A stretch of DNA of 64,000 nucleotides, taken from NCBI GenBank assembly GCA_016719015.1, contig JADKAZ010000001.1, positions 1,240,001-1,304,000 of the forward strand. The letters run 5' to 3'. This document shows positions 8,435-18,218 of this stretch, one piece after another. A model generated the notes under the pieces. The model made no database searches. It saw only the letters and a program-made list of their open reading frames with translations, and was not told where the DNA came from. The position numbers and the translations under genes are program-made. Each line of letters opens with the position of its first letter. The stretch's first letter is position 1. This DNA is from Chitinophagaceae bacterium. GTDB taxonomy: Bacteria > Bacteroidota > Bacteroidia > Chitinophagales > Chitinophagaceae.

Positions 8435-11400
8435 ATGAGGAAATTATCTCTACTACTAATGGGGGTTATGCTTTTCGCCGCACAGGCATTAGCACAACGA
8501 ACAGTGTCCGGTACTGTTACCGATGACAAAGGAAATCCCCTTCCTAAAGTTTCAGTACAAGTAAAAGGCTCTAGTGTTGGTACCGTTACAAAAGACGACG
8601 GTTCATACTCCCTGGTGCTACCAGCCAATGCCGCTACACTTGTTTTTTCATCGGTTGACATGGCAACACAAGAAGTAAAAATATCAGCTTCATCAAATTA
8701 CTCTGTAAGCTTGTCCGCGGCAAACAAGAATCTTGATGAAGTAATTGTAGTGGCCTACGGTACCGTAAAAAAAGGCGATTTTACCGGCTCTGCTAATCAG
8801 GTTACAAACGAGGAGTTTAAAAATCGCCCTATCATCAATCCCCTCAATGCGATTGTAGCTACAGGCCCCGGTGTTCAAACCACTGCTGCCAATGGAGCTC
8901 CCGGATCTTCTCCCGGTATCAGGGTACGGGGCTTTGGTTCTATCAGTGCTGGTTCAGGCCCTCTTTATGTTGTAGATGGTGTGGCCTATGATGGTGGAAT
9001 CGCCAACCTGAATACAGAGGATATTGAAACAATCACTACACTAAAAGATGCTGCGACTACTGCCCTGTGGGGATCGAGAGCAGCAAATGGTGTCATAATG
9101 ATTACCACTAAAAAAGGCAAAAGGAATAAAAACAATGTTGGCTTCAAAGTAATGCATGGGTTCAGCCAGAGAGGGTTGCCTGAATACGAGAGAGTAGATG
9201 CAAAGCAATATTATCCACTGATGTGGGAAGCCCTGAGAAACTCCTTGCAATATACTTCTGGTCAGACAGCAGCAGTAGCCAGTCAAAATGCAACTAATGG
9301 AATTAAAACACAGCTAGCTTATAATCCATTTAATGTTGCCAATAACGACATCGTAAGAACAGACGGAACATTGAATCCTAACGCACAACTGCTTTGGGCA
9401 GATGACCTGGACTGGACTAAAGACTTAGTACGTACAGGATCAAGACAGGATTATGCTATTAATTATAGTGGTGGTAATGATAAATCTGATTATTTCAGCT
9501 CCTTTGGATTCACTAACGAAAGAGGGTTTATCCTCCGTTCAGACTGGAAAAGATTTACTGGTCGTATAAATGTAAATACCCAACCATTAAAATGGTTTAA
9601 AACAGGGTTAAACGTTTCTGCAGCTGTCAATACTTCGAACCAGGCTAGTGATGGTAGCAGTACAGGTTATGTAAATCCATTCTTTTTCACAAGATCAATG
9701 GGCCCTATTTATCCTGTATATGCACACAATCAAACCACTGGTGACTACTTGTTAAACTCATTAGGAGAACGATTCTATGATTATGGTAATTTAAGTTCCA
9801 TGGGTATACCTAATCGTCCTGGAGGAGCATCCCCTGGTCGTCATGTAATTGAAGAAACAAAACTTAACCAAAGTCTTTTTAAAAGAAATACAATTAGTGG
9901 CCGTTCTTACGGTTCTATAATCTTTACTCCTTGGCTTAAGTTCACCACTAATATTTCTATTGACATTACAGACTATAATGCCAGCAGTTACGAAAACACA
10001 AAAGTGGGTGACGGAGCTCCTGCAGGAAGGGCCTCCAAAACCAATACAAAAACCACTTCTTTCACATTTAACCAGATTGCTGATTTTTCTAAAAAATTTG
10101 GTTCCCATAATATTGGCTTTACAGCGGGTCATGAAAATTATGATTGGAACTACGACTATTTTTATGGATTTAAACAAGGCCAGGTACTCGAAGGAAATTA
10201 TGAATTCGAAAATTTTTCCACTATCAACCGCCTAACTTCCCAAGTTGATAAGAGAAGAATTGAAAGCTACTTCAGCCGTCTCAATTACGATTATAAAGGC
10301 AAATACTTTGTTAGTGGTAATATCAGATGGGATGGCAACTCAAGATTTTCTCCTGATGTTCGTTGGGAAAATTTCTGGGGTGTAGGTGTAGGTTGGAGAA
10401 TAGATAAAGAGAAATTCATGGAAAAACTTCCATTCATCAATGCCTTAAAACTAAGAAGCTCTTATGGTCAATTGGGTAATGATGATATTGGAACTTATTA
10501 TGCTTACCCTGCTTTCTATGCATTGGGATATAACAATGCCTTAGAGCCTGGAGCCCTTCAGTCGCAGTTAGACAACCCATTGCTTACCTGGGAGTCAAAC
10601 AATTCATTTGATATCGGTCTTGATTTTGGTTTATTTAAAAACAGGGTTAGGGGTAGTATTGAATACTATAACCGTCAGAGTGAAGGCCTGATTTTTGATG
10701 TTCAGTTACCTCTCTCTACAGGTGGTTTTGTTGTTCCTACCAATATTGGTAATATGGTAAATAAAGGAATTGAGGTTGAAGTGGCCGGCGACATAATCAA
10801 AACAAGGAATTTTAATTGGGAATTAAAGGTAAATGCAAGCACGGTTAAGAACGAGATCACTAAAATGCCTCCGAGCAATCCTGAGCAAATTTCAGGTACG
10901 AAAAAACTTACAGTCGGAGTTTCAAGGTATGAGTACTGGCTCCGTGAATGGATGGGCGTAGACAAAACAGATGGTGTTGCTTTATACAGAGCTAATTTAT
11001 GGAATGCCGCTACCTGCCGTCTTATTCCTAACAATAAAGGTGGAAACGATACCGTAACTACAGATATCAATAACGGTCGTTATCATTTTGCAGGCAGCTC
11101 TATTCCAAAACTCTTTGGTGGTTTTGAAAATACATTTACCTACAAATCACTTGAACTGAATGTACTGGTTCAATATCAAATTGGTGGTAAAGTTTATGAC
11201 GGCACTTATGCTGCATTAATGCATGCGGGAACTTATGGCACAGCTTTGCATGTAGATGCTTTAAACCGTTGGACAAAGCCGGGTGATATTACTAATGTTC
11301 CCCGTATGGACAATAGTAAAGTGGGTGTATTTGATGCTGCCAGTGACAGGTGGCTGATTGATGCATCATTCCTGAATATCCGTTCTATTAATCTTTCGTA

Positions 11401-11587
11401 TAAATTACCAAAGTCATTAATTTCAAAAATAAGTGCACAAGACGGCAGTTTCTTTTTAGGAACTGAAAACGTTGCACTTTTTTCAAAAAGAAAGGGTATG
11501 AATGTTAATCAATCATTCGATGGTACTACTTCTAATACATACACCCCTGCAAGAATCATTACTGCAGGCATTAACCTCAACTTCTAA
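8435..11587 (+). CDS. SusC/RagA-family TonB-linked outer membrane transporter
   Basis: TonB-dependent importer that, with its SusD partner, takes up large substrates across the outer membrane. From ATG 8435 it has 1050 residues: signal peptide MRKLSLLLMGVMLFAAQALA, a CarboxypepD-regulatory-like domain (about 20-100, TVSGTVTDDKGNPLPKVSV), then DEVIVVAYGTVKKG and a plug domain (PGIRVRGFGSISAG, PLYVVDGV, LKDAATTALWGSRAANGVI), and a beta-barrel ending in PARIITAGINLNF. A TTG at 8426 also opens the frame but the signal peptide supports ATG 8435. The susD stop/start gap is 11 nt, so the pair is one operon. No glycoside hydrolase or regulator is nearby, so the substrate is unknown. Confidence 0.96.
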   Translation: MRKLSLLLMGVMLFAAQALAQRTVSGTVTDDKGNPLPKVSVQVKGSSVGTVTKDDGSYSLVLPANAATLVFSSVDMATQEVKISASSNYSVSLSAANKNLDEVIVVAYGTVKKGDFTGSANQVTNEEFKNRPIINPLNAIVATGPGVQTTAANGAPGSSPGIRVRGFGSISAGSGPLYVVDGVAYDGGIANLNTEDIETITTLKDAATTALWGSRAANGVIMITTKKGKRNKNNVGFKVMHGFSQRGLPEYERVDAKQYYPLMWEALRNSLQYTSGQTAAVASQNATNGIKTQLAYNPFNVANNDIVRTDGTLNPNAQLLWADDLDWTKDLVRTGSRQDYAINYSGGNDKSDYFSSFGFTNERGFILRSDWKRFTGRINVNTQPLKWFKTGLNVSAAVNTSNQASDGSSTGYVNPFFFTRSMGPIYPVYAHNQTTGDYLLNSLGERFYDYGNLSSMGIPNRPGGASPGRHVIEETKLNQSLFKRNTISGRSYGSIIFTPWLKFTTNISIDITDYNASSYENTKVGDGAPAGRASKTNTKTTSFTFNQIADFSKKFGSHNIGFTAGHENYDWNYDYFYGFKQGQVLEGNYEFENFSTINRLTSQVDKRRIESYFSRLNYDYKGKYFVSGNIRWDGNSRFSPDVRWENFWGVGVGWRIDKEKFMEKLPFINALKLRSSYGQLGNDDIGTYYAYPAFYALGYNNALEPGALQSQLDNPLLTWESNNSFDIGLDFGLFKNRVRGSIEYYNRQSEGLIFDVQLPLSTGGFVVPTNIGNMVNKGIEVEVAGDIIKTRNFNWELKVNASTVKNEITKMPPSNPEQISGTKKLTVGVSRYEYWLREWMGVDKTDGVALYRANLWNAATCRLIPNNKGGNDTVTTDINNGRYHFAGSSIPKLFGGFENTFTYKSLELNVLVQYQIGGKVYDGTYAALMHAGTYGTALHVDALNRWTKPGDITNVPRMDNSKVGVFDAASDRWLIDASFLNIRSINLSYKLPKSLISKISAQDGSFFLGTENVALFSKRKGMNVNQSFDGTTSNTYTPARIITAGINLNF

Positions 11588-11598
11588 ATTTTATAATA

Positions 11599-13089
11599 AT
11601 GAAAAAAATACTATTTAGCAGTCTACTGGCTTTAGCGGCACTTTCCGCTATCCTGCCTTCCTGCAAAAAAGAATACCTTGAAACCAGTCCTACTGATCAG
11701 GCTGCCCAGGGTGATATTTTTAAAACAACTGCTAATGCATGGAATGCAATTAACGGAATCCACCGTTCATTGTATATTCAATACAATTCCCGGCAAGATC
11801 AGGGCGGGCAGAGCAAAAACATGATAGATATGGATATGCTGGGTGAGGACCTTGTGAATCCTACCACTGGTAACGGTTGGTTTCTCACTACACACCGTTG
11901 GACAGACCACCGCAACGAAAATGCATGGTCTCCTTATTTTAATTTCCAGTTTTATTACGATATCATCGCAAACGCCAATATGATCATCGCAAATATTGAT
12001 GGGGCTGTTGGCCCGGATCAGGACAAAAAAACGATCAAAGGCCAGGCATTAGCATACAGAGCATGGTCGTATTTCCAAATGATTCAGTTATTTGGCCAGC
12101 GTTATGATAAAACAACTTCTAATAGTGGGTTAGGTCTTACAATAGTGTTGACTCCAACCACTGAAAAACTTCCCCGTTCTACTGTTGCCGAAGTTTATGC
12201 CGTAATTGTAAATGATCTTACTTCAGCCATTAGCAACCTTACAGGTGCACCAACCCGTTCTAACGCTTCGCATATTAATGTGAATGTAGCAAAAGGATTG
12301 AGGGCAAGAGTTGCATTAGCTATGCAGGACTGGCCAACGGCGGCACAAATGGCAAATGAAGCAAGGCAAGGTTTCACTTTGATGAGCAATGCACAATATC
12401 TACAGGGCTTTAATAATTACACTAATCCTGAATGGATGTGGGGAAGCCGCCAGGTTGCGGACCAGACTACTTATTTCTATTCTTTCTTTGCTTACATGTC
12501 TGCAGACTTTAACTCTACCAACATCAGAACAGATCCAAAGTGTATCAATTCAGCTTTGTATAATGCTATTTCAGCTACAGACGTTAGAAAAAGCCTTTGG
12601 GATCCAACAGGAACTAACACAGCTTTCCCAACTCCTCCAGGTGGATCCAGGTTTCCTTACATGAACAGAAAATTTTTATCGGGTGGAGGGAGCGGAAGCT
12701 CCATTGGTGATGTACCAATTATGAGAGTAGCAGAAATGTATCTGATTGAAGCTGAAGCAAGAGCCAGAGCCGGGGGGCAGGATGCTGCTGCCGCTTCTGT
12801 TTTGTTTACGCTGGCTAAGCAAAGAGATCCTAACTATGTATTATCTACAAACACAGGTCAGGCTTTGATAGATGAGATTATGATTCAGCGTAGAGCAGAA
12901 TTGTGGGGTGAAGGCTTCCGTTTCTACGATCTGAAACGATTGAATCTTCCTTTAAACAGAACAGGTGCTAATCATAACGCCGCAGTAGCTACTACTATGT
13001 CTGTACCTGCTGGTGATAAGCAGTGGGAATTCCTGATACCAAGAACAGAGTTGAACTCTAATTCTGCCTCTGTGCAGAATCCGCTTTAA
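11599..13089 (+). CDS. SusD/RagB-family nutrient-binding lipoprotein
   Basis: Surface lipoprotein lid of the SusCD importer encoded just upstream. The 496 residues start with a lipoprotein signal (MKKILFSSLLALAALSAILP, lipid-attachment C22), followed by KKEYLETSPTDQAAQGDIF, the typical RagB/SusD N-terminus. The TPR-like helices include AYRAWSYFQMIQLFGQRYD, and the C-terminal part has the family signature MRVAEMYLIEAEARARAG and IMIQRRAELWGEGFRFYDLKR. It belongs to the classical SusD/RagB type, unlike the second SusD in this window. The gene ends 37 nt before a strong intrinsic terminator, closing a two-gene operon. Confidence 0.95.
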   Translation: MKKILFSSLLALAALSAILPSCKKEYLETSPTDQAAQGDIFKTTANAWNAINGIHRSLYIQYNSRQDQGGQSKNMIDMDMLGEDLVNPTTGNGWFLTTHRWTDHRNENAWSPYFNFQFYYDIIANANMIIANIDGAVGPDQDKKTIKGQALAYRAWSYFQMIQLFGQRYDKTTSNSGLGLTIVLTPTTEKLPRSTVAEVYAVIVNDLTSAISNLTGAPTRSNASHINVNVAKGLRARVALAMQDWPTAAQMANEARQGFTLMSNAQYLQGFNNYTNPEWMWGSRQVADQTTYFYSFFAYMSADFNSTNIRTDPKCINSALYNAISATDVRKSLWDPTGTNTAFPTPPGGSRFPYMNRKFLSGGGSGSSIGDVPIMRVAEMYLIEAEARARAGGQDAAAASVLFTLAKQRDPNYVLSTNTGQALIDEIMIQRRAELWGEGFRFYDLKRLNLPLNRTGANHNAAVATTMSVPAGDKQWEFLIPRTELNSNSASVQNPL

Positions 13090-13125
13090 CTCAATTTTGA
13101 GGCTTTACCAAAGCCCGAAACATAT

Positions 13126-13163
13126 AAAAATCCCGGTTGATAAAAGCAACCGGGATTTTTTTT
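13126..13163 (+). terminator. intrinsic terminator after the first susCD pair
   Basis: Perfect 13-bp inverted repeat: AAAAATCCCGGTT (13126-13138) and AACCGGGATTTTT (13148-13160), 9-nt loop, ending in eight T. A textbook Rho-independent terminator. Confidence 0.9.
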
Positions 13164-13498
13164 GCTTTAATACACCCAAAACTGTGCAGCATTAAGAAAA
13201 AATTTAATGTCCTCACTATCAGGCCGGGGTTTTTCAAAAGGGGCAAAAATGGAAATTATCCAACCCTTTGCAGGGAATTTAAAAAAATCACTATCTTAAT
13301 CCCCTAAAAATCAAGGTATCGGTTCTTACGGAAAGGGTTTCTAAAAAGGTTAAGGCACACAAATCATTTATAAGGCTGTTTTTCAAAAAATGACGGATTA
13401 TTTGAATTTTTCGGGTAAGGTTATTTAATTTCAAACCTTCCTGGGCCTTTGGCTCAGGAGGCTTTGATTTCTTTATTATATACTAAAACTAAACGCAC
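13164..13498. other. intergenic region and leader of the second susC
   Basis: This gene-free stretch contains no open frame above about 20 codons. Near its end is an imperfect hairpin, CCTGGGCC (13439-13446), loop TTT, GGCTCAGG (13450-13457), followed by a T-rich stretch, about 40 nt before the susC ATG. A weak promoter candidate is TTTG at 13401 and TAATTTCA at 13426. The layout (hairpin plus T-rich tract shortly before ATG) parallels the first susC leader. Confidence 0.4.
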
Positions 13499-16400
13499 AT
13501 GAGAAAACTGTTTCTACTCCTGATGGGAGTTGTGTTTTTTGCCGGACAAGCATTAGCACAACGCACCGTAACCGGGAAGGTTACCGACGAAAAAGGTAAT
13601 CCGCTCGGTAATGTCTCAGTCCTTGTTAGAGGTACCACTACAGGTACTACTACCAAAGCTGACGGCACTTACTCGCTGGATATTCCGGCAAATGCCAAAG
13701 CACTGGTATTTTCATCTGTTGACATGAGTCCTGTAGAACTGGCCGTTGGCACAGGCGGCCAGGTTAATGCAACACTAAAAGCTGAAGACAAAACAATGTC
13801 TGAAGTTGTTGTTACTGCCTTTGGTATTAAAAAAGACAAAAAAACTCTGGGTTATGGTGTAACACAGGTTAGTGCAGAAGAGTTAACCCGTTCTCACACT
13901 ACTAACATCACCAACTCCCTGGCAGCTAAAGTGCCTGGTGTAAGAGTAAATGGAAGTGGTGGCTCGTTTACCAGTTCCAGCATTCTGATTCGTGGTTTTA
14001 CTACTTTTACAGGATCAAACCAACCCCTGTTTGTTGTCGATGGTATTCCTATTGATAACAGTGGTGGTGGTAGTCCACTTCAAAATGGTCCGAGTACTTC
14101 ATCCAGGGCTATTGATATTAACCAGGAAGATATTGAAAGCATGAGTGTACTGAAAGGAGCTTCTGCTGCTGTATTGTATGGTTCAAGAGCTGCTAATGGT
14201 GTAATTCTTATTACTACCAAAAAAGGTAAAGCCGGTACAAAAAATTCAATCCAGTTTTCTTCCACTTACCAGGTAGAAAGTGTAAACCGGACACCTGATT
14301 ATCAAAATGAATATGCACAGGGAACGGTAGATAAACTATCAACAAGCCCTACGTATTTAAGAGGAGTGTTTAATCCATTAGCACAAACTTCATGGGGACC
14401 TCGTATTACTGGTCAAACAGTTACCAATGCGTATGACCCTGCTACCAATACCAACACAAGGACAGAGGCACTGAAAGCATTTCCTAATAACGTTACAGAT
14501 ATCTTCCAGCAAGGGATCAACTGGCAAAATAACCTTGCCTTTTCCGGAGGATCAGATAAAAACACTTTTCGTTTTTCTTATGGCTACCTGAGAAATACAG
14601 GTGTGATTGCAAAAAATGTATTGACAAGACATAATTTCTCTTTAAATACAACTTCAAAAGTTAATAATTATCTCACCGTAGCTGTTAGTGCAAACTATTC
14701 AAACAACTTCTCTACAAGAACACAACAGGGTAACCAGTTAAGTAATCCATTATTCCGTGGATGGTTTACTCCCCGCAGCTATGACCTGACTGGTCTTGCA
14801 TTTGAAGATGCAGTCGGTAATCAACGGTATCCATTAGGAGAAGATAACCCATACTGGACTATCAAGCATAACAGGTATAGAGATGAGATCAATCGTTTTA
14901 TCGGAAACGTTTCTTTCAATTTTAAATTAACTAAATGGTTGCAGGCAGATTATAAATTAGGAACAGACGTATATTCTGTTTTCCGCCATGGATACGACCA
15001 GATTGGTGCAAGAGGTGGTGCCAATACTACTGCTAACGGCGTTGGCGGAGTAGTTGAAAACCGTAACAACTATCGCAGCCTTAACTCTAACGGGTACTTA
15101 ACGGCTACAAAAAGATATAAAAGCTGGACTGGTACTGCTATCGTAGGAACAGAGTTTCAGCAGATATATTCTGACGGAGCCACTTTAAATGGTAAAGGAA
15201 TCATCATCCGTGATTTTGAGCAACTCAGTAACACAACAACCTTTACACCTGCACCTGCAAACGGGTCAAGCAAATCAAGGCTGCTGGGTCTTTATGGAGA
15301 CTTTGCTATTGGCTTCAAAAGTATTTTCAACCTGAACGTTACTTTACGTAATGACTGGTCTTCTACTTTCAAGATCGGTAAAAACTCATACCTCTATAAT
15401 GGAATAAGTGGTTCCGTAAATATTACAGAACTCTTTCCGGGCATCAAGAGCAACTTTATTGAAAATATAAAAGTGAGGGGTAATATAGCAACGGTGGGTA
15501 AGGCTGGCGACTTCCTTTACTCTACCGATTCATATTATGGTGGAGCTGGTTCTGCGGATGGCTTCGGACCCACTATTGCCTTTCCATTCAATGGAATACA
15601 AGGTTTCGCCTTAAGTAATTCTGCCGGTAATGCTGATCTTGGTCCTGAATTCACCAAGAATAAAGAAATGGCTATTGAATTTTCTTTATTTAAAGGCCGT
15701 TTGAACTTTGAAGGAACCCGTTATGTACAAAAATCAAGAAAACTGATTTTTGGTGTTCCGGTTTCAGCAACAGCCGGTATTACTACGGTTGTTAAGAATG
15801 CAGGGAACTTATCAAACAATGGAGTTGAAATGGGTATCAATGGTACACCCATCAAAACAAAATCATTTACCTGGAATATCAACTTCACCTACACCCAGTT
15901 TAAAGCCATTGTTGAAAAACTGGAAACAGGTGTAACGAATATCTTCCTCGGTGGATTTACCACACCTAACGTTCGCCTTGTTGTTGGTGATGAGTATGGA
16001 CAGATATATGGTAATGCTTACCAGAGAGATGCAACAAAAGGAAACAAAATTATTGTAGGAGCAAATGGCTTACCATTGATTACTCCAGGTGTACAGAAAA
16101 TTGGTAACCCCAATCCTAAATGGGTGGGTGGTTTAACTAACACCTTCTCGTACAAAGGTCTTTCCATGACTGTTTTCTTAGAATACAGAAAAGGAGGTCA
16201 GATTTACAGCAGAAATATTGCGGATTTGCAACGTAATGGTGTTGTTAAAGAAACCGCAGAATTCCCCCGTTTTGATGCAAATGGAATAGAGACTAAAGAA
16301 TATTTATTTGATGCAGTTTATGCAAACGGACAACCAAATACAACTAAGGTTTCTGCATTTGACTACTGGGGTAATAATGGTGTATTCGTAGCTGCAGAAG

Positions 16401-16660
16401 GATTTATTTTTGAAACTACCTGGTTCCGTGTAAGAGAAGCATCTATTGATTATGTAGTGCCTTCAAGTGTGTTACGCAAATTACCTTTCGGAAGTGCATC
16501 ATTCAGTGTATTTGGCAGAAACCTTTTCCTGCATGCACCAAATTATCCTCATCTTGACCCCGAACAAAATGCGTTGGGTGTAAGTAATGCACAGGGTCTT
16601 GAATTTAATGCCCTTCCACAAACCCGTACAATCGGAGTAGGATTAAAACTCAGCTTCTAA
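13499..16660 (+). CDS. SusC/RagA-family TonB-linked outer membrane transporter (second copy)
   Basis: The 1053-residue protein starts with MRKLFLLLMGVVFFAGQALA, almost the same leader as the first SusC, then the same regulatory-like domain (TVTGKVTDEKGNPLGNVSV), EVVVTAFGIKKDKKTLGYG, plug motifs (SSILIRGFTTFTG, PLFVVDGIPID, LKGASAAVLYGSRAANGVI) and a barrel ending TRTIGVGLKLSF. The first 85 residues are far more alike between the two SusC proteins than the barrels, indicating different cargoes on a conserved front end. It is followed 18 nt later by its SusD. No enzyme for a glycan or peptide lies nearby, so the substrate is unassigned. Confidence 0.96.
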   Translation: MRKLFLLLMGVVFFAGQALAQRTVTGKVTDEKGNPLGNVSVLVRGTTTGTTTKADGTYSLDIPANAKALVFSSVDMSPVELAVGTGGQVNATLKAEDKTMSEVVVTAFGIKKDKKTLGYGVTQVSAEELTRSHTTNITNSLAAKVPGVRVNGSGGSFTSSSILIRGFTTFTGSNQPLFVVDGIPIDNSGGGSPLQNGPSTSSRAIDINQEDIESMSVLKGASAAVLYGSRAANGVILITTKKGKAGTKNSIQFSSTYQVESVNRTPDYQNEYAQGTVDKLSTSPTYLRGVFNPLAQTSWGPRITGQTVTNAYDPATNTNTRTEALKAFPNNVTDIFQQGINWQNNLAFSGGSDKNTFRFSYGYLRNTGVIAKNVLTRHNFSLNTTSKVNNYLTVAVSANYSNNFSTRTQQGNQLSNPLFRGWFTPRSYDLTGLAFEDAVGNQRYPLGEDNPYWTIKHNRYRDEINRFIGNVSFNFKLTKWLQADYKLGTDVYSVFRHGYDQIGARGGANTTANGVGGVVENRNNYRSLNSNGYLTATKRYKSWTGTAIVGTEFQQIYSDGATLNGKGIIIRDFEQLSNTTTFTPAPANGSSKSRLLGLYGDFAIGFKSIFNLNVTLRNDWSSTFKIGKNSYLYNGISGSVNITELFPGIKSNFIENIKVRGNIATVGKAGDFLYSTDSYYGGAGSADGFGPTIAFPFNGIQGFALSNSAGNADLGPEFTKNKEMAIEFSLFKGRLNFEGTRYVQKSRKLIFGVPVSATAGITTVVKNAGNLSNNGVEMGINGTPIKTKSFTWNINFTYTQFKAIVEKLETGVTNIFLGGFTTPNVRLVVGDEYGQIYGNAYQRDATKGNKIIVGANGLPLITPGVQKIGNPNPKWVGGLTNTFSYKGLSMTVFLEYRKGGQIYSRNIADLQRNGVVKETAEFPRFDANGIETKEYLFDAVYANGQPNTTKVSAFDYWGNNGVFVAAEGFIFETTWFRVREASIDYVVPSSVLRKLPFGSASFSVFGRNLFLHAPNYPHLDPEQNALGVSNAQGLEFNALPQTRTIGVGLKLSF

Positions 16661-16678
16661 TTCAAAAAATTTATAATT

Positions 16679-18160
16679 ATGAAACTAAATTATTTAAAAA
16701 TAGCCATCGCCTTTTCGGGAATTGTTGCTGTTAGTTCCTGCAAAAAAATGATGGATATCAACTATAACCCGGATGCTATCCCCGATACCAACAGCCCTAT
16801 AGCCCAGTTACTTTCCGGTGTTCAGGTAAATATCGGGTTCACCGCCGGTAGTGATCTGTACCGGTATACTACCCAGATAATGCAGCAAATGTCTGGCCTT
16901 GCTTCACAACCCAACCAGACTTATGAATATAGCCGGTATAATATTACCGGAAGTGATCAAAATAACGTTTGGGGTAGCATATTCGCTACAACATTAAGTG
17001 ATCTGGAGCTTATCATCAAAAACGGAGGTGCCAGTCCTCATTATGTGGGTGTTGCAAAGATCCTCAAAGCATTCACCTATCATCAGGTAGTAGACACATG
17101 GGGTGATGTTCCTTACAGTGAAGCACAACAGTTGTCTGCGAATACACAACCGGCTTATGATGATGATGCTACTATTTATCCAAAGCTCATCACCTTGTTA
17201 ACAGAAGCGGTTACTGACATGAATGCCGGAACAAGTGCACTTTCTCCCGGAACAAATTCACTTATGTACACAAATGCAAGCTGGGCTACTGCCCGTGCAT
17301 TCTGGATCAAATTGGCTAATACGCTTCGCTTACGATTATTGATTCACTACAGTAAAAAAGATCCTGCTTTTTGTGTTGCACAGATCACTGCATTGGTAAA
17401 TAGTGGGGCTGCTTTTATGGCTTCTAATGCCGATAGCTTCCAGATGGCTTTTTACAATGTAGCGAATGCCCGCAACCCCATTTCACAATTTGAAGTCAGT
17501 CGTCCTAACTATTTGTTCGTAGATCAGCGGATGTTAAGTCTTATGACACCTAAAAACGATCCCCGCAGGCCTTTTTATTTTACTGACTTTCCTTTAGGGT
17601 CGGGAGTCTATGTAGGAGTTTCTTCGGCTTTACCTCCCGGCACACCCACGAATAATTATAGCCGTATTCATACTTTCCTGCGTGGTGCGGTTACAACACC
17701 GGCAGTTGGTATTAATTCAGCAGTTTACAGTGGAGCAGCTCCGCAACGTTTACTACCATACGCCGAGTATTGTTTTATCCGTGCAGAAGCTGCATTAATG
17801 GGTGCTCCCGGAAATGCACAGACATTCTTTACTGATGGTATTACTGCATCGATGACAGAAGCTGGTGTTTCTGCCCCGGATATTGCTACCTACCTTGCTG
17901 CTAATGGCACTCTGGTGGGTACCAATGCACAAAAACTGCAGCAGATCATTGAAGAAAAATATATTGCACTATTTGGTGTATCCGGTGAGCCCTGGACTGA
18001 CTGGAGAAGAACAGGCTATCCAACTATGTCCGCTCCAACAAATGCAATCATAAACAATGTACCCCGTACACTGTTTTACCCTCAATCAGAAATTGATTTG
18101 AATCCAAAATGCCCGGGTCAAAAGTCGGCTACATTACAAGACCGAGTTTTTTGGGATTAA
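16679..18160 (+). CDS. SusD-like lipoprotein (SusD_2-like type)
   Basis: Partner lipoprotein of the SusC upstream. The 493 residues begin with a lipoprotein signal (MKLNYLKIAIAFSGIVAVSS, C21) and MMDINYNPDAIPDTNSPIAQ, the start typical of the SusD_2/SusD-homologue subfamily in which the mature protein opens with an Asn-Pro-Asp motif. Further motifs are VVDTWGDVPYSEAQQ, TLRLRLLIHYS and YAEYCFIRAEAALMG, with IIEEKYIALFGVSGEPWTDW near the C-terminus. It differs in type from the first SusD, so the two SusCD pairs are not a simple recent duplication. A terminator follows within 25 nt. Confidence 0.93.
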   Translation: MKLNYLKIAIAFSGIVAVSSCKKMMDINYNPDAIPDTNSPIAQLLSGVQVNIGFTAGSDLYRYTTQIMQQMSGLASQPNQTYEYSRYNITGSDQNNVWGSIFATTLSDLELIIKNGGASPHYVGVAKILKAFTYHQVVDTWGDVPYSEAQQLSANTQPAYDDDATIYPKLITLLTEAVTDMNAGTSALSPGTNSLMYTNASWATARAFWIKLANTLRLRLLIHYSKKDPAFCVAQITALVNSGAAFMASNADSFQMAFYNVANARNPISQFEVSRPNYLFVDQRMLSLMTPKNDPRRPFYFTDFPLGSGVYVGVSSALPPGTPTNNYSRIHTFLRGAVTTPAVGINSAVYSGAAPQRLLPYAEYCFIRAEAALMGAPGNAQTFFTDGITASMTEAGVSAPDIATYLAANGTLVGTNAQKLQQIIEEKYIALFGVSGEPWTDWRRTGYPTMSAPTNAIINNVPRTLFYPQSEIDLNPKCPGQKSATLQDRVFWD

Positions 18161-18183
18161 TTTATAAAGGAAATTTACAAAAT

Positions 18184-18212
18184 AAAAAACCTCGTTTTAA
18201 CGAGGTTTTTTA
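18184..18212. terminator. bidirectional intrinsic terminator between convergent genes
   Basis: AAAAAACCTCG (18184-18194), loop TTTTAA, CGAGGTTTTTT (18201-18211). The A-run before and T-run after the stem make it usable from both sides, serving the second susCD pair and the convergent sorting-domain gene. Confidence 0.88.
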
Positions 18213-18218
18213 TTTTAA

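Noticed and set aside
8435..18160. A complete polysaccharide utilisation locus
   Set aside because: Only SusC/SusD pairs are present; there are no glycoside hydrolases, lyases, sulfatases or hybrid regulators nearby.
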